NCBI RefSeq assembly: GCF_016718685.1
Contig: NZ_JADKCX010000060.1
Span: 1-62,072, forward strand
Direction: 5' to 3'
Length of the DNA: 62,072 nucleotides
Source: Haliscomenobacter sp.
GTDB lineage: Bacteria > Bacteroidota > Bacteroidia > Chitinophagales > Saprospiraceae
A program made the translations under genes and the position numbers. Shown here piece after piece: positions 46,301 through 54,490 of this stretch (position 1 is the stretch's first letter; every line of letters starts with the position of its first letter). Below the pieces are notes generated by a model, which was not told the origin of the DNA, did no database searches, and was given only the letters and a program-made list of their open reading frames with translations.

Positions 46301-46396
46301 GGGTTAAAGGTTCGGGAGTTCGTAGGTTCGGGAGTTCGTGGGTTAAGTCCGCGCTTTAGAGCCTACGAACTCCCGAACCTACGAACCCACGAACCC
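46301..46396. repeat. Intergenic inverted repeat, GGTTCGGGAGTTCGTA words
   Basis: Left arm GGGTTAAAGGTTCGGGAG then TTCGTAGGTTCGGGAGTTCG, TGGGTT; right arm GCCTACGAACTCCCGAACCT then ACGAACCCACGAACCC. Pairing is about 35 bases. It fills the spacer between the divergent S9 peptidase and MATE genes and ends 10 bases before the MATE start, so it cannot be a terminator for either. Confidence 0.8.
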
Positions 46397-46406
46397 TTTT
46401 TCACCT

Positions 46407-47792
46407 ATGCAAAGCACACTGACTGTTATCCTCGATGCCATCAAAGGCAAGGAGCGCGATTACACTACCGGAGGATTGAATCAAGCGCTGATCATTTTGG
46501 CCATTCCGATGGTCATTGAAATGTTTATGGAATCGCTATTTGCGCTGGTCGACATCTTTTTTGTCTCTAAAATCGGAGTGGACGCGGTTACAACCATTGG
46601 CCTGACTGAGGCTGTGCTTACCCTGATCTATTCTGTTGCCATTGGATGCAGTTCGGGGGCAACAGCGCTGGTGGCCAGGCGAATTGGTGAAAAAAATCCC
46701 AAAGCGGCTTCTTTTACTGCTTTTCAAGCCCTGATGGTAGGCGTGTCATTTGGTGCCATCACCGGGATCATTGGCATTTTTATGGCCGAAGACATTCTGC
46801 GGCTGATGGGCGCAACCCCGGAAGTGATCGCCACTGGAACCAATTTTGTACGCATCATGCTGGGTTCCAATGTGGTCATCATGCTGCTGTTTTTACTCAA
46901 CGGGGTATTTCGTGGTGCTGGAGATCCGGCCATTGCCATGCGCACTTTGCTCATTGCCAACGGCCTCAACATCATTTTAGACCCCATTTTCATTTTTGGC
47001 CTGGGCCCCATACCCGCGATGGGGGTAACCGGAGCGGCGGTCGCCACTACCATTGGACGCAGCATTGGGGTGATGTATCAACTGTACAACATGTTTTGGG
47101 GCAAGGGTGCCATCCAGATTGGGCCCAAACTGATGAAAATTGATTGGGGCATCATCCGCAAGTTGATTGAAGTATCGGTTTCGGGTGCGTTTCAGTTCAT
47201 CATTGCCTCGGCCAGCTGGATTTTTTTGATGCGCATCATTTCGCGCTTTGGCAGCGAATCTGTAGCTGGTTACACCATAGCCATTCGGGTGATCATTTTT
47301 GCCTTATTGCCTTCCTGGGGATTGGCCAATGCGGCGGCTACGCTGGTGGGCCAAAACCTGGGCGCCAATCAGCCCGATCGGGCGGAACAATCGGCCTGGC
47401 GGGCGGGATATTTCAATACCATATTCTTGTTGGTGGTCTCGGTGCTGTGCATCACGTTTGCCCCACAAATCATGACTTTTTTCACTGACATTCCACTGGT
47501 GACCAAAATTGGCATCATGACCTTGCGGATTTTCAGTATTGGCAATGTGATGTATGCCTACGGGATGGTGATCAGCCAGGCCTTTAATGGGGCTGGTGAT
47601 ACCCGCACGCCGATGATCGTCAATTTCATCTGCTTTTGGCTGATTGAAATTCCATTGGGGTATTTCCTCGCGGTGACCATGGGCTTAGAAGTGATGGGCA
47701 TTTGTATTGCGGTACCTGCGAGTGAAAGTTTATTGGCGGTGATTTTGATTGTGATTTTTAAACGCGGGAGATGGAAAAAGGTCAACGTGTAG
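46407..47792 (+). CDS. MATE-family efflux transporter
   Basis: The protein is 461 residues with 12 membrane segments in two halves. MATE-typical segments are LIILAIPMVIEMFMESLFAL, IGCSSGATALVARRIGEKNP, GVFRGAGDPAIAMRTLLIAN and SQAFNGAGDTRTPMIVNFIC. It would export cationic or aromatic compounds using Na+ or H+. The substrate is unknown. It converges on the class V aminotransferase gene, with the two stop codons lying inside a small hairpin. Confidence 0.92.
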   Translation: MQSTLTVILDAIKGKERDYTTGGLNQALIILAIPMVIEMFMESLFALVDIFFVSKIGVDAVTTIGLTEAVLTLIYSVAIGCSSGATALVARRIGEKNPKAASFTAFQALMVGVSFGAITGIIGIFMAEDILRLMGATPEVIATGTNFVRIMLGSNVVIMLLFLLNGVFRGAGDPAIAMRTLLIANGLNIILDPIFIFGLGPIPAMGVTGAAVATTIGRSIGVMYQLYNMFWGKGAIQIGPKLMKIDWGIIRKLIEVSVSGAFQFIIASASWIFLMRIISRFGSESVAGYTIAIRVIIFALLPSWGLANAAATLVGQNLGANQPDRAEQSAWRAGYFNTIFLLVVSVLCITFAPQIMTFFTDIPLVTKIGIMTLRIFSIGNVMYAYGMVISQAFNGAGDTRTPMIVNFICFWLIEIPLGYFLAVTMGLEVMGICIAVPASESLLAVILIVIFKRGRWKKVNV

Positions 47793-47825
47793 GGGGCCCC
47801 TAAGAGGGCGGGGGTTGCCCCTACA
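47788..47825. terminator. Bidirectional hairpin spanning two convergent stop codons
   Basis: TGTAGGGG (47788-47795) and CCCCTACA (47818-47825) are perfect arms around GCCCCTAAGAGGGCGGGGGT. Each arm includes the TAG stop of one flanking gene (MATE and the aminotransferase). Confidence 0.65.
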
Positions 47826-49101
47826 TGGCGATTTCCTTCAACGCTTTGACAAACAGATCCAACTCCTTCGTACTCACGTACACATGTGGCGTTACCCGAA
47901 TCCCGTGTACGTTGGCATAATCGATGGCTACAGTGAAAATTTTGTATTTTTCCATCAGTATTTTGGCTAAGTCACCCGGTTTGATGCCCTGGATGCCTAC
48001 ATTGGCAATGCCACAAGAACGCTCCGGGGCGGTCGGCGTATTGAGGAAAATTTTGGGATGATTGCGCACCTGATCCGTCCAATAGCGCTGCAGGTAACGC
48101 AAGCGCGCTTCCTTGCGCTGGATGCCGATCATCTCGTGAAAACGGATGGCGTCTAAAATGGCCAAATCAGTGGCTACGGGGTGGGTTCCGGTATGGTTAA
48201 GCTTGCGGATGTCATCATCGGCATAACCCATGTCGCCAAACAGTTGCCAGATTTTGGCAATTTTTTCCTTGCGCACGTACAAAATGCCTGCACCCAGGGG
48301 CACGCCCATCCACTTGTGCAAACTGCTGCCGTAATAGTCACAACCCAGGTCAGCAATTTTAAAATCGAGGTGCGCAAAAGCGTGCGCTCCGTCCACCAAA
48401 ACCTCCACGCCGTGCCGATGCGCCATGTCGACGATTTTTTTGACGGGCAAAATATGCCCCGTGATGTTGATCAGGTGGCAGATCATCAAGAGGCGGGTTT
48501 TCGGCGTGATGGCTTTTTCGTACAATTCCACGATCTCTTCGTCGGAAGCGGGATCAAGCGGCACCGACACCATGCGGTTTACGATGCCATAACGCCGCGC
48601 TTGTAGTTTGAACATGTCGAGCATCGCGCCGTAGTCTTGTTCGGCCATGACTGCCTCGTCGCCCGCTTTCCAGTCGATTCCGGCAATGATCGTATCCAGC
48701 GATTCCGTGGTGTTGCGGGTGATGATCAATTCTTCGGTAGAACAGCCAAATACCTTTGCCAAGGCTTGGCGAGAGGCCAGTTTGTCATCGCCCTGGCGGG
48801 TGCGCATGTAATAAGAAGACACGGCATTGATCCGCCGAATGTGCTGGATGTATTTTTCTAAAACCTCAGTAGCTGCCAGGGAGTAATAGCCATTCTCGAG
48901 TTGGATAAAATCGTGGGTTACAGCATAGGTCTTGCGGATTTTTTGCCAAAAAGTATCGTCCTGCGCCAGTTCTTGTGGCTGAAGGTGTTCAATTTCTTGA
49001 AAAAAAGATTCCATAGATTTACTTGGAAGTATGGCTCCCCCGCTAAGCGTGGCGATGGTTTGTAAAAATTGACGTTTGTTGAACAACTTCATGAGTGGCA
49101 A
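47821..49101 (-). CDS. Class V aminotransferase-fold PLP-dependent enzyme (isopenicillin-N-epimerase-like)
   Basis: The protein is 426 residues; the start may be the second Met at 49092 (MKLFNKRQFLQTIATLSGGA), and the N-terminus resembles a weak export signal of the kind seen in CefD-like proteins. The PLP fold is clear: TRNTTESLDTIIAGIDWKAG, EVLVDGAHAFAHLDFKIADL, and the Schiff-base lysine in SSLHKWMGVPLGAGILYV (about residue 259). This family includes epimerases and cysteine-desulfurase-like enzymes; the reaction here is not known. Confidence 0.88.
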   Translation of the reverse strand: MPLMKLFNKRQFLQTIATLSGGAILPSKSMESFFQEIEHLQPQELAQDDTFWQKIRKTYAVTHDFIQLENGYYSLAATEVLEKYIQHIRRINAVSSYYMRTRQGDDKLASRQALAKVFGCSTEELIITRNTTESLDTIIAGIDWKAGDEAVMAEQDYGAMLDMFKLQARRYGIVNRMVSVPLDPASDEEIVELYEKAITPKTRLLMICHLINITGHILPVKKIVDMAHRHGVEVLVDGAHAFAHLDFKIADLGCDYYGSSLHKWMGVPLGAGILYVRKEKIAKIWQLFGDMGYADDDIRKLNHTGTHPVATDLAILDAIRFHEMIGIQRKEARLRYLQRYWTDQVRNHPKIFLNTPTAPERSCGIANVGIQGIKPGDLAKILMEKYKIFTVAIDYANVHGIRVTPHVYVSTKELDLFVKALKEIAM

Positions 49102-49163
49102 TTTTGTTGAAACACTACTTAATCGATGGATTTATTTTTAATTTGCCGTCAAAGACAAAGGAT

Positions 49164-50060
49164 ATGCATCGATCCAACTTTTTTAAACCAGCGTTTTGGA
49201 TAACGAGTGCGCTGATGCTGAGTTTTACCAATGGTGATGACCCAAAATATGTAGAAGAAATCAAAAATTGGCACAAAGACCGGGTTGAATCTTTAAAAAA
49301 AGAGGATGGCTGGCTCAATTTGGCGGGTTTGTACTGGTTGAAGCCGGGCAGCAACAGTTTCGGAGATGCTCCGGACAATCAAATCGTTTTCCCCAAGGGC
49401 AAAAGCGCCGCTCATTTGGGCCGTTTGATTTTGGAAAATGGCGAAGTTTGGGTTGAAACAAGGCCTGGGGAAGAAATCTGGCAAGGGGAAGAACCAATAG
49501 AAAAGCTAAAAATTTTCAGCGCGGGCAACCATGAACCGCTGTTGTTGCGCCACCGTTCTTTACGCTGGTACGTGATCAAAAGAGGAGAAAAATACGGTAT
49601 CCGTTTGCGGGATTTGGAACATCCGGCCTTGACCAACTTCAAAGGGATTGACTCCTACCCCATCGACGCCAAATGGAAGGTAGAAGCCAAACTGGAAATT
49701 TTCCCGGATGAACGCAAAATTCCTATTACCGACGTGCTGGGCCAAACCAGTATGCAAGTCTCCCCTGGCACCCTGGTTTTTACCCTCAAAGGAAAGGAAC
49801 ACCGCCTGGATGCGGTAGAAAGTGGCGATGAACTGTTCATTCTATTTGCCGACAAAACCAACCACAAACATACTTATCAATCGGGCCGTTTTTTGTACGC
49901 GAAAAAACCCGATGCTGGGGGCAAAACAACGTTGGATTTTAATAAAGCCTACAACCCGCCTTGTGCGTTTACAGAGTTTGCGACTTGTCCATTACCTCCC
50001 CCACAAAACACACTGTCCATTGCAGTAAGCGCAGGAGAAAAAAGGTATGGGGAACATTGA
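49164..50060 (+). CDS. DUF1684 domain protein, exported
   Basis: The start at 49164 (MHRSNFFKPAFWITSALMLS) gives a signal peptide; an in-frame start 69 bases upstream would precede it. The 298-residue protein has the DUF1684 pattern: EIKNWHKDRVESLKKEDGWL, NLAGLYWLKPGSNSFGD, GIRLRDLEHPALTNFKGIDS, and the C-terminal NKAYNPPCAFTEFATCPLPP with conserved cysteines. The family's function is not established. Confidence 0.85.
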   Translation: MHRSNFFKPAFWITSALMLSFTNGDDPKYVEEIKNWHKDRVESLKKEDGWLNLAGLYWLKPGSNSFGDAPDNQIVFPKGKSAAHLGRLILENGEVWVETRPGEEIWQGEEPIEKLKIFSAGNHEPLLLRHRSLRWYVIKRGEKYGIRLRDLEHPALTNFKGIDSYPIDAKWKVEAKLEIFPDERKIPITDVLGQTSMQVSPGTLVFTLKGKEHRLDAVESGDELFILFADKTNHKHTYQSGRFLYAKKPDAGGKTTLDFNKAYNPPCAFTEFATCPLPPPQNTLSIAVSAGEKRYGEH

Positions 50061-50080
50061 TTCTAACACAATTTTTACAA

Positions 50081-50125
50081 GACACAAAGGCACTAACGCG
50101 AAGTCATGCTTAGTGCCTTTGTGTC
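50081..50125. terminator. Perfect 15-base stem between convergent genes
   Basis: GACACAAAGGCACTA (50081-50095) and TAGTGCCTTTGTGTC (50111-50125) pair perfectly around a 15-base loop. It lies between the DUF1684 gene (plus) and mgsA (minus), consistent with a bidirectional terminator, though U-tracts are weak. Confidence 0.75.
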
Positions 50126-50144
50126 TAATGTGAGCAAATAAATC

Positions 50145-50528
50145 TTACTCCCCCTTCATCTCGTGTTCCAATGACTGCACAAAACGCAAGCCCGCTGCCG
50201 GATTGGTCGCCAATGGAATGTTGTGTACATCACACAAACGCATCAACATGCTCACGTCCACTTCATGGGGGTGTTTCCCCAAGGGATCACGGAAAAAAAT
50301 GATCATGTCCACCTTCCCTTCCACCATCCGACTGGCAATTTGGGCATCACCGCCCAGCGGCCCGCTCAACAGCTTTTCGATTTCCAGGCCGGCTTTTTCC
50401 AGGTAAGTCCCCGTAGTGCCTGTAGCGATCAATTTGATGTTGTGCTCTTTAAAGAAATCAATATGGTCTCGAACAAAACCCACCATATCTACTTTTTTAC
50501 TATCGTGTGCAATCAGTGCAATGGTCAT
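50145..50528 (-). CDS. mgsA: Methylglyoxal synthase MgsA
   Basis: MgsA converts dihydroxyacetone phosphate to methylglyoxal and phosphate, a bypass of lower glycolysis under phosphate limitation. The 127-residue protein is complete: MTIALIAHDSKKVDMVGFV, LIATGTTGTYLEKAGLEIEK, the active-site LSGPLGGDAQIASRMVEGKV, DMIIFFRDPLGKHPHEVDV with catalytic Asp, and NIPLATNPAAGLRF. It is slightly shorter than the E. coli enzyme. It is monocistronic, and a pst operon for phosphate uptake lies 32 kb away. Confidence 0.95.
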   Translation of the reverse strand: MTIALIAHDSKKVDMVGFVRDHIDFFKEHNIKLIATGTTGTYLEKAGLEIEKLLSGPLGGDAQIASRMVEGKVDMIIFFRDPLGKHPHEVDVSMLMRLCDVHNIPLATNPAAGLRFVQSLEHEMKGE

Positions 50529-50635
50529 ATTTCTAAATTATTTCGCTGGTGAAAATAGATTAAGTTATCGGTGTCGTAAACTTTTTGCCCCCCTAAATTG
50601 TATGAGATACCAGAAAACTTGTCTTGCATGGTAGG

Positions 50636-50668
50636 TTTGCACAACCTAATCCAGATTCAATACCTTTG
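50636..50668 (+). promoter_or_regulatory. Candidate promoter of the DUF2911 gene
   Basis: TTTG (50636-50639), 21 bases, TACCTTTG (50661-50668): an exact -7 match to the Bacteroidota consensus TAnnTTTG with a -33 TTTG at a workable spacing. It predicts a 5' leader of about 75 bases before the ATG at 50751. Confidence 0.55.
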
Positions 50669-50750
50669 TCTGGAAATAAATGAAAAAATTAAACGTTTGC
50701 AAACCACAAACCAGGATTTACCAACTTAATTTCATAAATCAAACGTAACT

Positions 50751-51605
50751 ATGAAAAAGTTCTGCTCGATTGTTGCAGCCCTTTCAATGGCGCTCGCTAT
50801 GGCTTTGCCACTTAGCGCCCAAATTCAAACACCCGCTCCAAGCCCTACCGTTGAATTAAAAACCAAAGTAGGTCTTACGGATGTTTCTTTGCTTTACTCT
50901 CGCCCTAGCATCAAGGGTCGTACCGTTTTTGCTGCTGCCAAAACTTCCGTGGTTCCTTTTGGAAGCATGTGGAGAACAGGAGCCAACTCTGCTACCAAAA
51001 TTTCTTTCGGCGACGACGTTACCATTGGTGGTACGGCCATCAAGAAAGGTGATTATGCCATCTTCTCTACCCCCGGTGCTACCGAGTGGAAGGTGATGTT
51101 CTTCAACTACGAAACAACCAACGCGGGTGGATACGGCGACAAAACTGCAGTTGCTACCTGGACTTTGAAGCCACAAAAATTGGCTGAAAAGGTAGAAACT
51201 TTTACCATCGACATCAACGACCAAACGATGGACAAAGCCAGCATCAACATCCTCTGGGAAAACACCAAGGTGAGCATGCCTTTGAGTGTAGATGTTGAAG
51301 GCAAAGTAAAGGCCAGCATCGATCGTGTATTGGCGGGTCCTTCTGCCAACGATTATTACACTGCCGGTTCTTACTACCACGATACCAAAAAAGACCTGAA
51401 CAAGGCTTTGGAATGGGTACAAAAAGCCAACGCAATGTCTCCACAGTTCTGGACCCTGCGCAAAGAATCGCTGATTCTGGCTGACCTGGGCAAGAAAAAA
51501 GAAGCCATCGACGTAGCGATGAAGTCTCTGGCCGCTGCTAAAGAAGCAAAAAACCAGGATTACATCAATATGAACGAAGTGTCTATCGCGGAGTGGAAGA
51601 AATAA
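50751..51605 (+). CDS. DUF2911 domain protein, exported
   Basis: The protein is 284 residues with a signal peptide (MKKFCSIVAALSMALAMALP, cleavage near LSAQ). The DUF2911 domain runs from about 25 to 170: VGLTDVSLLYSRPSIKGRTV, PFGSMWRTGANSATKISFGD, IKKGDYAIFSTPGATEWKVM and NNYETTN-type segments. The C-terminal 90 residues look like a TPR pair (LNKALEWVQKANAMSPQFWT, KKEAIDVAMKSLAAA). The family is common in Bacteroidota and of unknown function. Confidence 0.9.
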   Translation: MKKFCSIVAALSMALAMALPLSAQIQTPAPSPTVELKTKVGLTDVSLLYSRPSIKGRTVFAAAKTSVVPFGSMWRTGANSATKISFGDDVTIGGTAIKKGDYAIFSTPGATEWKVMFFNYETTNAGGYGDKTAVATWTLKPQKLAEKVETFTIDINDQTMDKASINILWENTKVSMPLSVDVEGKVKASIDRVLAGPSANDYYTAGSYYHDTKKDLNKALEWVQKANAMSPQFWTLRKESLILADLGKKKEAIDVAMKSLAAAKEAKNQDYINMNEVSIAEWKK

Positions 51606-51691
51606 GCGAATAGTGAAAAGCGAATAGCGAATAGCGAAAAGCGAATAGTTAAAAATAGCTTTTCGCTTTTCGCTTTTCGCTTTTCGCTTTA
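51604..51691. repeat. Intergenic inverted repeat, GCGAATAGCGAAAA words
   Basis: Left arm AAGCGAATAGTGAAAAGCGA then ATAGCGAATAGCGAAAAGCG; right arm AGCTTTTCGCTTTTCGC repeated. It starts at the DUF2911 stop and ends at the stop of the convergent epimerase gene. The word matches the two elements inside the fucose operon 17-18 kb away. Confidence 0.78.
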
Positions 51692-52504
51692 AAACTCATG
51701 AAAAACATACCCCAACTCCCGCTTAACTTTTTCGTTGCTGACTATTTTAAAGCGGGGGGCTTCATCGGGTAAAAAAGTGGGAGCTTCAAAACCTTCTTTG
51801 AGCGCCCGAGTAGTATAAAAATCAGCCTTTCGCGGATGCTCGTCTGCACAAACGTTGTACAATTTGCCCCAGGCGTTCTGCTGAATCAGGGCTTCAATCA
51901 CACCAATACAATCTTCCAGTTGTACCAGATTAACCGGGGCATTACCTTCGGGTACATCGCGTTTGCCCGCAAAAAAGCGGCCTGCTTTGCGATCGCCCCC
52001 CACCAGACCGGACATGCGCAGAATGGAGGAAGCGGTGTTTGGGAAAGCCGTTTTCAGCACCTGTTCTGCGGCAATCAGCGCCCGTGCGGAAGGGGTATCT
52101 GGGTGGAGTTCTGAAGCCTCGGTCACCACGTCGTTGACATCGCCATATACGCTGGTGGAACCAATGAACAGGATTTTTTGTACTGCATGTATTTTGGCAA
52201 AATCCACGATTGCCCGAATTTGAGCCGGATACCAGTCTTCCACGTCGGGTCGTCGGCGCGAGGGCGGGATATTCAGAATTATCAAATCTGTGTCAAAAAA
52301 TGCCGGGTCACTTACATTAATTTTGGATTGGTCCACGCTCAGCAAACAAGGATTTAGTGCTTCCGCTTGCAGGGCGTGGAGCTTTTCCGGCGTAGTTGTT
52401 GAGGTTTTGAGGGAAAAACCCAAGGCTTGCAGGTGTTTCGCTAGCGGCCAGCCCAACCAGCCAGCGCCTAAAACAGAAATGGTATGGATAGAATTCAACG
52501 CCAT
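51689..52504 (-). CDS. NAD(P)-binding epimerase/reductase-like protein (YeeZ-type SDR)
   Basis: The protein is 271 residues. The Rossmann NAD(P) motif is at the N-terminus (VLGAGWLGWPLAKHLQAL), followed by NIPPSRRRPDVEDWYPAQIR, KILFIGSTSVYGDVNDVVTE and the segment LVGGDRKAGRFFAGKRDVPE. This is the pattern of the YeeZ-like extended SDR group, whose substrates are unknown. No catalytic YxxxK can be placed with confidence. Confidence 0.82.
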   Translation of the reverse strand: MALNSIHTISVLGAGWLGWPLAKHLQALGFSLKTSTTTPEKLHALQAEALNPCLLSVDQSKINVSDPAFFDTDLIILNIPPSRRRPDVEDWYPAQIRAIVDFAKIHAVQKILFIGSTSVYGDVNDVVTEASELHPDTPSARALIAAEQVLKTAFPNTASSILRMSGLVGGDRKAGRFFAGKRDVPEGNAPVNLVQLEDCIGVIEALIQQNAWGKLYNVCADEHPRKADFYTTRALKEGFEAPTFLPDEAPRFKIVSNEKVKRELGYVFHEF

Positions 52505-52516
52505 GTAAATTTTTGA

Positions 52517-52548
52517 TTTGACAATTCAATACAATTTCCCTAACTTAG
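52517..52548 (+). promoter_or_regulatory. Candidate promoter of the Rof-like gene
   Basis: TTTG (52517-52520), 20 bases, TAACTTAG (52541-52548): -7 has one mismatch to TAnnTTTG. Predicted start of transcription is about 50 bases before the ATG at 52608. Confidence 0.45.
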
Positions 52549-52607
52549 AAATCTGAAATAAGTTTTCCTGAAACAACAGGTTTGTAAAATACCAAAAAGA
52601 AACGCTG

Positions 52608-52859
52608 ATGCATCCAAAACAACCTTATAAGCCCATAAGCTGCGACTTTTATGACGAGCTGGAAGCATTTGCTACCCAGCAAAAGATTGTTTTGGTAGAA
52701 TTTGAAACCCCTGAAGGCAACATGCGCCATTGCGAAGTGCGGATCGTGAACCTACAAACCCGCAACAAAGAAGAATTTGTGCAACTCGACAACGGTCTGG
52801 AAGTCCGTCTGGACTACATCCACAGCGTTGATGGTACCCTCATGCCCGATCATTGTTGA
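52608..52859 (+). CDS. Rof-like protein (putative Rho-binding antiterminator)
   Basis: The protein is 83 residues. It follows the Rof/YaeO pattern: Y-x-P-I-x-C-D-x-Y-D-x-L-E near the N-terminus (YKPISCDFYDELEAFATQQK), a central beta-sheet (VLVEFETPEGNMRHCEVRIV), and a final beta-strand with LDYIHSVDG. Rof binds and inhibits transcription termination factor Rho. The assignment rests on the N-terminal signature and size; sequence identity to characterised Rof is low. It is monocistronic, and its end overlaps the convergent beta-helix gene by ten bases. Confidence 0.65.
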   Translation: MHPKQPYKPISCDFYDELEAFATQQKIVLVEFETPEGNMRHCEVRIVNLQTRNKEEFVQLDNGLEVRLDYIHSVDGTLMPDHC

Positions 52860-54346
52860 CGTTCAAAGCAGCCTGGATCTGGTTTCTGGGCATTGCGCAC
52901 GGTGTTTTCAATGTCGATGGTGATGGCGCGTGGAGTAGTGATGGGTTTGCCGTAATTTTGCGCAACCGATAAACTGTCCAGCCGATAATCGTCTTTATTC
53001 GGGTCTTTGAATACTTTGTCTGTTGCTTTTCCATTGATGCATGGATCACAAGTTTCGCCTAGGAAATTGACAAACTGACCCCTGCTGATCAAATCTTGAA
53101 CCTTTACCACACAATTTTCAAATTTCACATTGAATATCCCCGCCGTTTGGCCCTGGGAGGCATCGCTCATTTCCAGTTCGTCACGGTCGGATCCATAGAT
53201 GATGCAGTTGCGGAAACTGGCATTGAGGCGGTACACGTTGGCTACACTACAATCTTCCTTGTAACAGCGGAAATTGCTCAGTCCCAGCGCCGAAGCCCGG
53301 ATGCCGTAACTCGCCATGGTGCAATAGGTAAAATTGTAATCGCCCCCGTGGCGCAAGACCACCGAGGTCACCTGGTTGTTGTAAAATAGGCAGTTTTCCG
53401 CGGTCACGGTACTGTGTACGGCCAATAAGCCACTTCCTGCGGTGTTGTAAAAGCGGGAGTTGCGCACCGTCAGCTGCGCCGAAGAATCGACGTATACCCC
53501 AATGTTGGAGTTTTTGATGGTGGTGTAATCAATGGTATTGCCGCGGCTGCCACGACTGATGAAGATACCATTCCACTGGCCTTCGTCGTCCTGAAAAGAC
53601 GCTTCCAAACGATCGCCCTGAATCACCACCGGTTTTTCTTTAGTGCCCTTGATTTGCAGGCGGCCATTGCGCAACACGTAAATGATGCCATCGTTGAAGA
53701 TGCCAAAAAGATCGTTTTTGGCTACCCCGCCGTGCACGTAAATCCGGGTGCCTTCCGGAATGTTGACGGTACAACTGTCGATAAAAATGGCCCCGTAAAA
53801 CACGTAGGGCTTAGGGTCGTCAAAACTGATTTCGGAATTGCGGCAGGTCAACACCACCGGCTGCCCGCCGTTGAAGCGACTGGGGAAATAATTGGCGTTT
53901 TGCCCCCAGGCCTCCAGGGTCAGTTCCTGCACGTTGCCGTTGGTTTCAAAAATGACTTTTTCATCCACGATAAAGGGACTGACCGATACGGGGTCGTTGG
54001 GGTCAATGGTCACCGTGGCAAAAAGATAGATGCTGTCGTTGGCATAAATTTCCACATCCTGGAACTCGCGCCCGGGGGTGCCATCCACGTTCAAAGTAAA
54101 CTTCGATTTGTCGCGGTTGAGCAAAAATATTTTCGAGACCCGCAGGGGCTGGTCGTTGTTGTTGATGATTTTGATGTAGCGCACCGCTGAGCCACGCCGG
54201 GTAAACACCGTGTCGAAACGCAGGGTATCGGAGGAAAAAGCGAGTTTGGCGTTGCTATCGGTGGTGAAAGTCTCGTCGTTGTTGCAGGAGCCCAGGGCGG
54301 TGGCGAGGCACAGCGTCAGGAAAAAGTAGAGGTATATGCGCGTCAT
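52850..54346 (-). CDS. Beta-helix (parallel right-handed, PL6/NosD-like) lipoprotein
   Basis: The protein is 498 residues with an SPII signal (lipobox ALGSC near residue 20). The first 200 residues are beta-rich and immunoglobulin-like (KLAFSSDTLRFDTVFTRRGS is the start of a repeated Ig-like motif common in Bacteroidota). The middle (about 200-430) is a run of short helix coils with the pattern N-x-L-x-I-x-x-S or N-x-x-F-x-N (NTIDYTTIKNSNIGVYVDSS, TAENCLFYNNQVTSVVLRHG), which is a parallel beta-helix. Its ligand is unknown; a surface carbohydrate- or structure-binding role is possible. Confidence 0.85.
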   Translation of the reverse strand: MTRIYLYFFLTLCLATALGSCNNDETFTTDSNAKLAFSSDTLRFDTVFTRRGSAVRYIKIINNNDQPLRVSKIFLLNRDKSKFTLNVDGTPGREFQDVEIYANDSIYLFATVTIDPNDPVSVSPFIVDEKVIFETNGNVQELTLEAWGQNANYFPSRFNGGQPVVLTCRNSEISFDDPKPYVFYGAIFIDSCTVNIPEGTRIYVHGGVAKNDLFGIFNDGIIYVLRNGRLQIKGTKEKPVVIQGDRLEASFQDDEGQWNGIFISRGSRGNTIDYTTIKNSNIGVYVDSSAQLTVRNSRFYNTAGSGLLAVHSTVTAENCLFYNNQVTSVVLRHGGDYNFTYCTMASYGIRASALGLSNFRCYKEDCSVANVYRLNASFRNCIIYGSDRDELEMSDASQGQTAGIFNVKFENCVVKVQDLISRGQFVNFLGETCDPCINGKATDKVFKDPNKDDYRLDSLSVAQNYGKPITTPRAITIDIENTVRNAQKPDPGCFERQQ

Positions 54347-54490
54347 GCGGATTATTTTGGGTATTGAACGGCGAAGATAAGGAAAAATGTACGTCGTGGC
54401 GTCCCTTGCGGGCCCCCTTTGATTGAATAATCGATGAGCTTGTATTGTCTTAGCCGTATAGGGTATTCACGAAACAAATACCCTGAAATT

